Shown: in pieces, positions 1 through 6,950 of the stretch | Layout of the letters: every line of letters starts with the position of its first letter | How positions within the stretch are numbered: position 1 is the first letter of the stretch | Origin: Holosporales bacterium | GTDB lineage: Bacteria; Pseudomonadota; Alphaproteobacteria; BNTO01 | Length of the DNA: 14,221 nt | Reading direction: 5' to 3' | NCBI GenBank assembly: GCA_031273545.1 | Contig: JAISRQ010000138.1 | Location: 1 to 14,221, forward strand | Position numbers and translations under genes: made by a program | Notes under the pieces: generated by a model | Told to the model about the DNA's origin: nothing | The model's input: only the letters and a program-made list of their open reading frames with translations | Databases searched by the model: none

Positions 1-2
1 TG

Positions 3-185
3 TGGGCCAGCCCGAGGGAGCTGCTCAACATCGTCCAGGCCGACGAGGCGGGCTGCCACATAATAACGGCCACCAAAGACGTCCTCTCGAAGACGAAGCT
101 GCTCGGCAAGGATTTGGAGAAGTTCTCTCTCGAGACCGTCAAGATGTTTTACAACGACGCCAGCGCCGCCGGGTTCAAGCTATAG
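3..185 (+). CDS. Transaldolase-like aldolase, C-terminal fragment
   Basis: The open frame enters from the window edge and gives the last 60 residues of a protein, ending in TAG at 183-185. The tail carries a WASPRE motif, then GCHIIT, then FSLETVKMFYNDA. These are typical of the C-terminus of the transaldolase / fructose-6-phosphate aldolase group, (beta/alpha)8-barrel enzymes that move or release a dihydroxyacetone unit through a lysine Schiff base. The Schiff-base lysine lies upstream of the window and cannot be checked. Members of this group occur inside nucleotide-sugar clusters, so it may act on a pathway sugar rather than in central metabolism; that is inference. It is much more GC-rich than the next gene. 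It lies 62 bases upstream of the radical SAM gene on the same strand. Family assignment is fairly sure; the substrate is unknown. Confidence 0.8.
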   Translation, partial: WASPRELLNIVQADEAGCHIITATKDVLSKTKLLGKDLEKFSLETVKMFYNDASAAGFKL

Positions 186-247
186 TCGCTTAGTATTAAA
201 GAAAAAGGGCTATTGTGTAATGTCGCATAAGGAGAATTCTTTATATA

Positions 248-1207
248 ATGCGAAAATTTATTGAAAAGATACAAATTGCATTTGTAAAACAATTTCCATT
301 GCTGAGGTTGGTTTTCGCTAAACTAGCATTATCTGGCATACGTTATAATTTTGGTGCTTATTTATATGCTGGCGCAATATGCGTTTTAATGATACCAATC
401 TCTATTTTCGAAAAAATCTTTGCGTTGTGTACAAGACGGGTTGTCATAGGTCAGGTTGGCATAATCGTAACGAGCCGGTGTACTTTGAAGTGCAAAGAGT
501 GCTCGGCTTTAATTCCATACTGCACTCAACCCCTAAACAAAACTTTGAATGATATTCTTAACGATATTGATATATTGTTGGATGTTGTGGATTATATTTA
601 CGTAGTACAGTTACTGGGCGGAGAACCGTTTCTTCATGGCGATTTGGATGTGATTATTGATAAATTGTCTTCTTCCAATAAAGTTGCTGCCATCAATATT
701 GTCACAAATGGAACAATCTTGCCCAATAAAAAAGTAATCACAGCAATGCAAAACAAAAAAATCAGGGTGCAAATAAGTGGTTATCCCAAAACATTAGTAA
801 AAAATATCGATGGCTTTATAGATATATTGAAATTGCATAATGTTAAGTTTAATCACAGTACAAGTTTAAAATGGCGGCACATGGGAGACAGATCATTTAA
901 AAACCGTAATAATGGAGAATTAAAAGAGTTATTTGAGTTATGCACCTCGACATTGTGCAACACGTTGATTGATGGAGAATATCATATTTGCCCAATCTCT
1001 GGAAATGGGATGAGTTTTGGGGTAATACCAAAGAATGCGACTGATTTTGTAGACATAAGATCACTTCCAAAAATGGAGGCCAGGCAGAGTATGCGAAAGT
1101 TTTTTTCACGCAAGGTTTTTTCAGCTTGTAATTACTGTGACGGAAATACTATCTATTCTAAAATTATAGAGCCTGCGGAACAAGTAATTACTCCTATCGT
1201 GGAATGA
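248..1207 (+). CDS. Radical SAM protein with hydrophobic N-terminal region
   Basis: A 319-residue protein. Residues 78-85 hold the radical SAM cluster motif CTLKCKEC (CX3CX2C), which binds the 4Fe-4S cluster that cleaves S-adenosylmethionine. GGEP at 124-127 is the usual SAM-contact motif. Extra cysteines at 232, 237, 248, 294 and 297 could bind a second cluster as in SPASM or twitch domains, though the spacing is not a textbook SPASM. Residues about 35-60 are strongly hydrophobic and may anchor the protein at the membrane. The ATG at 248 has AAGGAG at 229-234, a somewhat long spacing. It overlaps the following glycosyltransferase by four bases (ATGA), suggesting translational coupling. The gene is AT-rich (81 of 240 bases GC at 601-840), unlike the aldolase before it. 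The substrate is unknown; modification of a sugar or glycolipid is suggested only by context. Confidence 0.85.
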   Translation: MRKFIEKIQIAFVKQFPLLRLVFAKLALSGIRYNFGAYLYAGAICVLMIPISIFEKIFALCTRRVVIGQVGIIVTSRCTLKCKECSALIPYCTQPLNKTLNDILNDIDILLDVVDYIYVVQLLGGEPFLHGDLDVIIDKLSSSNKVAAINIVTNGTILPNKKVITAMQNKKIRVQISGYPKTLVKNIDGFIDILKLHNVKFNHSTSLKWRHMGDRSFKNRNNGELKELFELCTSTLCNTLIDGEYHICPISGNGMSFGVIPKNATDFVDIRSLPKMEARQSMRKFFSRKVFSACNYCDGNTIYSKIIEPAEQVITPIVE

Positions 1208-1971
1208 ATGGAGATTCGAATATTTTGGAGTCTAAATCGGAAACTTTATCGATAATTATTCCGGCGTATAACGAGGGCGCGACATTTCGCAAAATGATGG
1301 ACGCCGTTCTTGCGCAACCTTTGGATGATCTGGAAAAGGAAATAATCATCATCGAAAGCAACTCGTCGGACAACACTCGCTCGGAAGTTATGTCTTATAA
1401 AGATATTCCTAACATTCGCATAATATTTGAAGAGCGTCCTCAAGGTAAAGGTCATGCGGTGCGAGAAGGCTTGAAATGCGCCACGGGTGATTATATTTTA
1501 ATACAAGACGCTGATTTGGAGTACGACGTTGCTGATTATCCGAAGCTGCTGGTACCTCTTTGCAATGGGGGAGCAAAAGTTGTGCTCGGTTCACGTCATA
1601 ATGGAACTCATGGTCATTCGTTTTCAATGAGGCAATTTAAAGATCGACCAATTACCGCTTTGTTTATGAACGTTGGACATATATTTTTTACAGGCCTTTT
1701 TAACATTGTATATGGACAAAATCTAAAAGATCCGTTTACCATGTACAAAGTTTTTCGGCGCGAATGCATAGATGGTTTGACATTCGAAGCGAACAGGTTC
1801 GATTTCGATTGGGAGTTGCTTGGCAAATTATGCAGGAAAGGCTACAAGCCTCTTGAAATAAGTATCACTTATCAATCAAGACATTTCGGGGATGGCAAAA
1901 AGGTTTCGATATTCCGAGATCCGATAACATGGATAATAGCGTGTTTCAAATATCGATTCACAAAGCTTTAA
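1204..1971 (+). CDS. Family 2 glycosyltransferase, dolichyl-phosphate mannosyltransferase-like
   Basis: A 255-residue GT-A fold glycosyltransferase. The N-terminus LSIIIPAYNEG (residues 15-25) is the nucleotide-binding start of GT2 enzymes. DAD at 102-104 is the metal-binding DxD. FDFDWELLGKL near 199-209 and the later FGDGKKV match the acceptor side of the DPM1/GtrB-like branch, which moves a sugar from a nucleotide donor to polyprenyl phosphate. No C-terminal membrane helices are present, so it is likely a peripheral inner-membrane protein. It starts on the ATGA overlap with the radical SAM gene and is followed after 15 bases by the epimerase. If it makes a polyprenyl-phosphate sugar, the two GT-C proteins encoded at 7925-12327 would be natural users; that is inference. 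Donor sugar unknown. Confidence 0.88.
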   Translation: MNGDSNILESKSETLSIIIPAYNEGATFRKMMDAVLAQPLDDLEKEIIIIESNSSDNTRSEVMSYKDIPNIRIIFEERPQGKGHAVREGLKCATGDYILIQDADLEYDVADYPKLLVPLCNGGAKVVLGSRHNGTHGHSFSMRQFKDRPITALFMNVGHIFFTGLFNIVYGQNLKDPFTMYKVFRRECIDGLTFEANRFDFDWELLGKLCRKGYKPLEISITYQSRHFGDGKKVSIFRDPITWIIACFKYRFTKL

Positions 1972-1986
1972 ATTGAGGGGCATATT

Positions 1987-2949
1987 ATGGGGACATATTT
2001 GGTTACCGGAGGAGCTGGCTTTATAGGAAGCAATTTATGCCCACGGTTGCTTGAGGCCGGGCACAAAGTCGTTTGCTACGATAACTTCTCCACGGGGCAG
2101 CGGCGTTATGTTGACCATATTATCCATAACGCGAATTTTAAGCTGATAGACGGCGATCTGCTCGACAGGGAATCGCTTGTCTCCGCCATGGACGGAGTTG
2201 ACATCGTGTGGCATCTCGCGGCAAACGCCGATGTCCGCTTCGGTCTGGAACATCCCCGCAAAGACCTCGAACAGAACACGATAGCCACGCACAACCTGTT
2301 GGAAGCGATGAGAGTCAGCGGAGTAAAGCAAGTCATCTTCAGCTCGACTGGTTCCGTTTACGGCGAATCTCAAGTAATTCCAACACCGGAAGACGCACCG
2401 TTTCCCGTACAGACGTCTCTCTACGCCGCATCCAAGCTTGCGTGCGAGGGCATGATATCCGCTTATTGCGAGGGCTATGGGTTTAAGGGCGCCGTGTTCC
2501 GGTTCGTCTCGATTTTAGGCGAAGGCTACACACACGGGCACGTTTTCGATTTCGTAAAACAGCTTCGCTCCGACCCCGAAAATCTTTACGCGCTCGGCGA
2601 TGGTTATCAGAAAAAAAGCTATCTCTATGTGCAGGATTGTATCGACGCCATGTTGCTTATCTCAGACAAAATGCCGAAAAAATTCGACGTATATAATTTA
2701 GGAGTTGACTCCTACTGTACAGTTAGGGATTCAATTGGATGGATATGCGATAGACTTGGATTAAAACCAAAGTTAAAATTCTCTGGAGGCAAACGCGGTT
2801 GGGTGGGAGACAGTCCATATATTTTTTTGGATACTGGTAAAATTCGCTCACTAAATTGGATACCTGAATTATCCATAAAAAAGGCGGTTGAAAAAACAGT
2901 CGATTTCTTGACTGATAATGCATGGGTTTTTGAAACCCGAGAAGGTTGA
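1987..2949 (+). CDS. NAD-dependent epimerase/dehydratase (GalE-like extended SDR)
   Basis: A 320-residue extended SDR. The Rossmann motif GGAGFIG is at residues 8-14, HLAANADV at 77-84, the Ser/Thr of SSTGSVYG at 119-126, and the catalytic YxxxK is Y146-K150 (YAASK). These are the features of UDP-hexose 4-epimerases and related NDP-sugar dehydratases; the exact substrate cannot be read from sequence. ATG at 1987 has GAGGGG at 1975-1980, six bases upstream. It ends one base before the dehydrogenase start at 2951. Composition changes inside the gene: 133 of 240 bases are GC at 2161-2400 but only 93 of 240 at 2701-2940, so the C-terminal quarter may derive from a different parent by recombination. 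The reading frame is intact across this change. Confidence 0.88.
   Translation: MGTYLVTGGAGFIGSNLCPRLLEAGHKVVCYDNFSTGQRRYVDHIIHNANFKLIDGDLLDRESLVSAMDGVDIVWHLAANADVRFGLEHPRKDLEQNTIATHNLLEAMRVSGVKQVIFSSTGSVYGESQVIPTPEDAPFPVQTSLYAASKLACEGMISAYCEGYGFKGAVFRFVSILGEGYTHGHVFDFVKQLRSDPENLYALGDGYQKKSYLYVQDCIDAMLLISDKMPKKFDVYNLGVDSYCTVRDSIGWICDRLGLKPKLKFSGGKRGWVGDSPYIFLDTGKIRSLNWIPELSIKKAVEKTVDFLTDNAWVFETREG
2939..2945 (+). promoter_or_regulatory. Ribosome binding site for the dehydrogenase homologue
   Basis: GAGAAGG lies five bases before the ATG at 2951, inside the last codons of the epimerase gene. It supports 2951 rather than the in-frame ATG at 2918 as the start. Confidence 0.55.
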
Positions 2950-2950
2950 G

Positions 2951-4270
2951 ATGAATATTGCAATAATCGGCCTTTGGCACCTCGGGTGCGTCTACGCCGC
3001 AGGCAGCGCTGCTGCCGGGCATCACGTAGTTGGTTGGGATAATGACGTGGATGTCGTTAAAAACCTTGCCTCTGGCATTCCGCCACTGTTTGAACCGGGT
3101 TTGGCGGAACAGGTTAGTGCGTGTTTGAAAAATAAATCTCTGACATTCGAAGTTGACTTGAGAAGAGCAGTTTGTGGCGCTGAGGTTGCATGGATAACTT
3201 TTGACACGCCTGTGGATGAATTTGATGTTGCTGATTGTGATTTTGTATTTGAAAAAGTTCGCTGCGTATTGCCGTTACTCGAACCAGACACTACTGTGCT
3301 GGTTTCCTCGCAATTGCCAGTAGGAAGCGTTGGAAAGATGAAAAAAATCGCCGTGAAAATAGGGCGGGAAGATCTGGAATTCGCGTGCTCGCCAGAGAAT
3401 TTGAGATTAGGACAGGCATTGAAGGTTTTTGCAAATCCGGATCGTATTGTCTGTGGAATAGAGACAGAAGAGTCTCGAAGTGTGTTGCAACGTTTATTTG
3501 CGCCAATAACGGACAAAATCGAATGGATGAAAATAGAATCGGCTGAGATGACCAAACACGCAATCAATGCATTCCTTGCGACGTCCATTGTTTTTGCCAA
3601 TGAAATTGCGGCAACGTGTGAAGAAGTCGGCGCAGACGCCAAAGAAGTGGAGCGAGGGCTTAAAACGGAGAGCAGAATAGGGCATGGTGCCTATGTGGGG
3701 CCGGGGCTGGCGTTTTCAGGTGGAACCCTTGCCAGAGACATCGGCTTTCTTTCCGACATTTCAGATAAAAATGACAATAATTCGATATTGATTAAGTCAG
3801 TCAAAACCTCAAATAACAAGCATAAGATGTGGGTAATTGATAAATTAATATCGCGGCTTGGTTCGCTAAAGGGGAAAAAAATCGCGCTGCTGGGGCTTGC
3901 GTACAAGCCTGGAACAAATACTTTGCGACGCTCGCTGTCAATTGAATGTGCTGAAAATTTACTGAGTATTGGTGCATGTGTCTGCGCCCACGATCCGATG
4001 ATTAGCGAGCTGCCTCCAGAATGGCGCGATCGTATTTCTATGGCAGATTCTGTGCGTGATGCTCTGAATAAAGCTCATGCCTTCATTCTGTGTACTGGAT
4101 GGGATGAATATCGCGCTATGAGCGAAAGCGATATCGTTGGCGTCATGACGCGACCGTTGCTAATCGATCCAGCTCGCTTTTTGTTCGATAAATTTGGCGA
4201 AAGCAACACCATAGAATATATAGCAGTCGGTTTCGATCCCGGCAAAATTGAGGTGCGGCGCAGTGAGTAA
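2951..4270 (+). CDS. UDP-glucose/GDP-mannose dehydrogenase family protein lacking the catalytic Cys
   Basis: A 439-residue member of the UDPG/MGDP dehydrogenase family, with an N-terminal NAD-binding domain (MNIAIIGLWHLG), a middle domain and a C-terminal sugar-nucleotide-binding domain (GLAYKPGT near 315). The start at 2951 places the Rossmann strand at residue 1, as usual; an in-frame ATG at 2918 would add 11 residues inside the epimerase gene. The catalytic-domain Lys and Asn are present as K202 and N206 in EMTKHAINAF. The active-site loop normally reads GFGGSCFPKD, with a nucleophilic Cys. Here it is AFSGGTLARD (254-263), giving Thr at 259 and Arg for Lys at 262. Canonical four-electron oxidation of an NDP-hexose to a uronic acid needs that Cys, so this protein probably performs a different or partial reaction. 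It sits tightly between an epimerase and an SDR. Confidence 0.85.
   Translation: MNIAIIGLWHLGCVYAAGSAAAGHHVVGWDNDVDVVKNLASGIPPLFEPGLAEQVSACLKNKSLTFEVDLRRAVCGAEVAWITFDTPVDEFDVADCDFVFEKVRCVLPLLEPDTTVLVSSQLPVGSVGKMKKIAVKIGREDLEFACSPENLRLGQALKVFANPDRIVCGIETEESRSVLQRLFAPITDKIEWMKIESAEMTKHAINAFLATSIVFANEIAATCEEVGADAKEVERGLKTESRIGHGAYVGPGLAFSGGTLARDIGFLSDISDKNDNNSILIKSVKTSNNKHKMWVIDKLISRLGSLKGKKIALLGLAYKPGTNTLRRSLSIECAENLLSIGACVCAHDPMISELPPEWRDRISMADSVRDALNKAHAFILCTGWDEYRAMSESDIVGVMTRPLLIDPARFLFDKFGESNTIEYIAVGFDPGKIEVRRSE
4250..4255 (+). promoter_or_regulatory. Ribosome binding site that decides the SDR start
   Basis: GAGGTG lies seven bases before the GTG at 4263, within the end of the dehydrogenase gene. 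It supports the GTG start over the longer in-frame TTG at 4248, which overlaps the same motif. Confidence 0.55.
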
Positions 4271-5147
4271 TGCTTCTCTTATTGGCAGGACAGCAATCGT
4301 TACTGGAGCAAACCAAGGGCTTGGATTAGCCATAGCAAAGGAATTTTCAAAAGCAGGGGCTGATTTGGCCGTTTGCGCGCGGGACGGTGAAAAATTATCC
4401 GAGGCATACAAGGAGATTGAGAAGGCTAAAATTTCTCCTGGCCAACGTTTAATTGCAATCAGTGCCGATGTTTCGCGCCAAGAAGATGTCAGAATGATAA
4501 TAGACCAAGCGTTGCATGAATTTTCGGCGGTTCACATACTAGTTAACAATGCCGGCATCTACGGACCAATGGGGTCGATTGAGACTGTAGACTGGGACGA
4601 GTGGAAGACCGCCATAGAGATCAACCTCTTTGGCTCGGTTTTAATGTGCCGGGCTATGCTGCCTCATTTCCGTCAAAATAAATACGGCAAGATAATACAG
4701 GTTTCCGGTGGAGGCGCCACCAACCCCATGCCACGTTTGGAATCATATGCGACGAGCAAATGCGCCATAGTGCGTTTTATTGAATCTCTGGCGCTCGACT
4801 GTATAGACGATCATATCGACGTAAATGCGATATCCCCGGGGTTGCTCGATACCCGCTTGCTGGATAGCGTTCTCGACGCAGGGCCTAACGCCGTAGGGCA
4901 ATCGTTTTACAGGCGCATGCTCGACTCAAAGGAAAAAGGCAAATGCACGCCGTTGGAGACGGGTGCTAAATTATGCCTTTTCCTTGCCTCGTCGAGTTCA
5001 GACGGAATAACCGGCAAGCTCATCAGCGCGCTTTGGGATGACTACGAAGACTGGCCCAATCATATAGACGAACTCCAAAACAGCGATCTCTACACGCTGC
5101 GCAGGATCACTGGGCGCGATCGCGGAAAAACATGGGGCGATAAGTGA
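4263..5147 (+). CDS. Short-chain dehydrogenase/reductase (SDR)
   Basis: A 294-residue classical SDR. TGANQGLG at residues 14-21 is the NAD(P)-binding TGxxxGxG, NNAG is at 95-98, the catalytic Ser is S148, and YATSK is Y162-K166. SPGLLDTRL at 191-199 follows the usual PG loop. The C-terminal ~40 residues, rich in Asp, Trp and Arg, extend beyond the core fold and may shape the substrate pocket. I chose the GTG at 4263 because it gives the common SDR N-terminus MSNASLIGRTAIVTGA and has a good ribosome site. It overlaps the dehydrogenase gene by eight bases. The gene after it starts one base after its stop, so the three oxidoreductases are translated as a tight block. It probably reduces or oxidises a sugar carbonyl or hydroxyl in the same pathway; substrate not determinable. 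Confidence 0.85.
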   Translation: MSNASLIGRTAIVTGANQGLGLAIAKEFSKAGADLAVCARDGEKLSEAYKEIEKAKISPGQRLIAISADVSRQEDVRMIIDQALHEFSAVHILVNNAGIYGPMGSIETVDWDEWKTAIEINLFGSVLMCRAMLPHFRQNKYGKIIQVSGGGATNPMPRLESYATSKCAIVRFIESLALDCIDDHIDVNAISPGLLDTRLLDSVLDAGPNAVGQSFYRRMLDSKEKGKCTPLETGAKLCLFLASSSSDGITGKLISALWDDYEDWPNHIDELQNSDLYTLRRITGRDRGKTWGDK

Positions 5148-5148
5148 G

Positions 5149-6159
5149 ATGCCGCTTCTGAAGTTCGGAATCATCGGCTGTGGATTGATCGGACAAAAAA
5201 GGGCCGCAGCGATATCTAAAATGGGCGAAGGCGCTAAGCTTGTCATTGCGGCAGATTTTGATTCCAGCCGTGCTGCAAGTTTGTGCGAGCGCTTCGGCGG
5301 AACCCCGTCCAAAGACGCCGGGGAGGTCATTGCAGGTTCTGATATCGTCATTGTCGCCACCACACATGACTATCTGGCGGAAATCGGTCTTCAGGCTGTA
5401 TCTGCTGGCAAACATGCTCTCATAGAGAAACCAGGGGCAAGAAACGCGTCGGAGCTTGCTCCAGTTGCAGAAATGGCTGAAAAGCGCGGAGTACAGGTAA
5501 AAATCGGCTTCAACCACCGTTTCCATCCGGCCATCCAAAAAGCCCGCAGACTGGTCGACGACGGGCAGATCGGACCGTTGATGTTCGTGCGGGGACGTTA
5601 CGGGCATGGAGGAAGGATCGGCTATGAGAAGGAGTGGCGCTTCAATCCGGAAATATCCGGAGGCGGCGAGCTGCTAGACCAAGGCTCGCATCTCATTGAC
5701 CTGGCCGGGTGGTTTTTGGGGAAATTTTCAGATGTGTATGGCGTTCTGCCAAGATTCTTCTGGAGCGGCGAAGTAGAGGACAATTGTTTTATGCTGCTGA
5801 AAACGAGTGACGGAAAATGTGCCCACCTCCACGCTTCGTGGACTGAATGGAAAAATATGTTTTCGCTTGAGATATACGGGCGGAACGGCAAAATCGCCAT
5901 AGACGGTCTCGGTGGCAGCTACGGGGTGGAACAGGCTGCTTTTTACAAGATGTTGCCGGGCATGGGACCGCCAGAGTCAACTATCTGGCAATATCCATTT
6001 CCCGATACTTCTTGGGAGGTTGAGCTAAGGGAGTTTTTGGACGCGATAAATGCAGGGCGCCGCCCTGTGGGGGACATCCAAGACGCGTTGAAGAACTTAT
6101 CGGTCATCGAGGAATTGTATGGGAAGGAAAAATGCCAAAAAATTACTGTAAATTGTTAG
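5149..6159 (+). CDS. Gfo/Idh/MocA family oxidoreductase
   Basis: A 336-residue NAD(P)-dependent oxidoreductase. GCGLIG at residues 10-15 is the dinucleotide-binding loop, and EKPGA at 93-97 carries the conserved Lys-Pro of the family. GGELLDQGSHLIDL at 172-185 contains the (D/N)xGxH motif, with H181 the likely catalytic base. The Rossmann domain covers about 1-120 and the alpha/beta substrate domain the rest. Relatives in polysaccharide loci oxidise or reduce C3 of nucleotide sugars, or act on inositols; which applies here is not clear. ATG at 5149 starts one base after the SDR stop, with only a weak upstream purine stretch, so translation is likely coupled. It is the last member of the tightly packed block; a 42-base gap follows. 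Confidence 0.87.
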   Translation: MPLLKFGIIGCGLIGQKRAAAISKMGEGAKLVIAADFDSSRAASLCERFGGTPSKDAGEVIAGSDIVIVATTHDYLAEIGLQAVSAGKHALIEKPGARNASELAPVAEMAEKRGVQVKIGFNHRFHPAIQKARRLVDDGQIGPLMFVRGRYGHGGRIGYEKEWRFNPEISGGGELLDQGSHLIDLAGWFLGKFSDVYGVLPRFFWSGEVEDNCFMLLKTSDGKCAHLHASWTEWKNMFSLEIYGRNGKIAIDGLGGSYGVEQAAFYKMLPGMGPPESTIWQYPFPDTSWEVELREFLDAINAGRRPVGDIQDALKNLSVIEELYGKEKCQKITVNC

Positions 6160-6201
6160 CTATGATAAAATATAGATACTCACATTTGATGGAGGAACAT
6201 C

Positions 6202-6903
6202 ATGTCGAAAATTAACACGCTGGACTATGGTAAATATAATAGCAAGCCATTTCTCTATAATGTATCGCTCTCAAAAAGAAAAGAGATCTTCTCAAAGCTC
6301 GCGTCACTTGTTGACTTTTCAGATCTTGACAGTGTGCTTGACGTTGGGGCTTCGGGAGATATCAACCACGTTGAAAATAATTTCTTCGAGGAATTATATC
6401 CTCAAAAAAAACATATTACTGCGCTATCCGATCAAGACGCGAGTTGGATGGAACAAAGATACCCCGGATTGAAGTTCGTTTTGGGAGACGCGCGAGAAAT
6501 GCCATTTCCAGATAATTCTTTTGACCTTGTATTTTCTTCGGCAGTAATAGAACATGTCGGATCATTTGAAATGCAGCAAAAATTTTTAGAAGAATGTTGC
6601 AGAGTATCTAAAAAATATGTTTTTCTGACCACACCAAACCGATGGTATCCAATTGAATTCCATACGGTTCTGCCTTTCATCCATTGGCTGCCTAGAAACA
6701 TTCATCGCAAATTGCTCTCAGCACTAAAGTACGGTAGCTTTGCATCTGAAGAAAATTTAAATTTGCTAGGGTATTCCGACTTGGCGATGTTGGTTGGCAA
6801 TGCTTTTCATGAAAGTAAGGCAAAACAAGGCAACTGGAGTATATTTAACATAAAACTTCTACAAATAATTTCCAATTTTATACTCCTTATTAAATTGGAA
6901 TAA
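6202..6903 (+). CDS. Class I SAM-dependent methyltransferase
   Basis: A 233-residue methyltransferase of the Methyltransf_11 type. LDVGASGD (residues 46-53) is motif I, the SAM-binding glycine loop. GDAREMPFPDNSFDLVFSS (95-113) holds the motif II/III region, and AVIEHV follows. TTPNRWYPIEFHTVLPFIHW (143-162) is the post-core region common in methyltransferases of glycan clusters. GGAGGA at 6191-6196 is five bases before the ATG. It is AT-rich compared with the Gfo/Idh/MocA gene before and the kinase after it, suggesting a separate origin. The target is unknown; O-methylation of a sugar or of the chain end is likely from context. Confidence 0.85.
   Translation: MSKINTLDYGKYNSKPFLYNVSLSKRKEIFSKLASLVDFSDLDSVLDVGASGDINHVENNFFEELYPQKKHITALSDQDASWMEQRYPGLKFVLGDAREMPFPDNSFDLVFSSAVIEHVGSFEMQQKFLEECCRVSKKYVFLTTPNRWYPIEFHTVLPFIHWLPRNIHRKLLSALKYGSFASEENLNLLGYSDLAMLVGNAFHESKAKQGNWSIFNIKLLQIISNFILLIKLE
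6870..6900 (+). repeat. AT-rich inverted repeat at the end of the methyltransferase gene
   Basis: A perfect 9-base inverted repeat, TTCCAATTT at 6870-6878 and AAATTGGAA at 6892-6900, with a 13-base loop. It ends directly before the TAA stop, which is followed by a short T-rich stretch. It could be a weak hairpin terminator or attenuator between the methyltransferase and the kinase, but the stem has only two G-C pairs and lies wholly inside the coding sequence, so chance is a real alternative. Confidence 0.3.
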
Positions 6904-6950
6904 TTTTGGAAGCATTTTCAATACAAGAGAATATTAAGGAGGGTTAGAAA

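Noticed and set aside
2..193. Open frame starting at base 2 on the plus strand, rich in Arg and Gly
   Set aside because: It overlaps the transaldolase tail at 3-185, which has clear family motifs; the Arg/Gly-rich peptide is a shadow of GC-rich codons.
2918..2950. Upstream ATG adding 11 residues to the dehydrogenase homologue
   Set aside because: It precedes the Rossmann strand with a non-family extension inside the epimerase gene; the ATG at 2951 has a proper ribosome site.
3022..3642. 206-residue minus-strand open frame inside the dehydrogenase gene
   Set aside because: Ser/Thr-rich sequence with no recognisable motif, fully opposite a well-supported family member.
4248..4262. TTG start adding five residues to the SDR
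   Set aside because: The GTG at 4263 gives a typical SDR N-terminus and is correctly spaced from GAGGTG, which the TTG itself overlaps.
5107..5607. 166-residue minus-strand open frame across the SDR and Gfo/Idh/MocA junction
   Set aside because: No motif or ribosome site, and both plus-strand proteins are convincingly assigned there.
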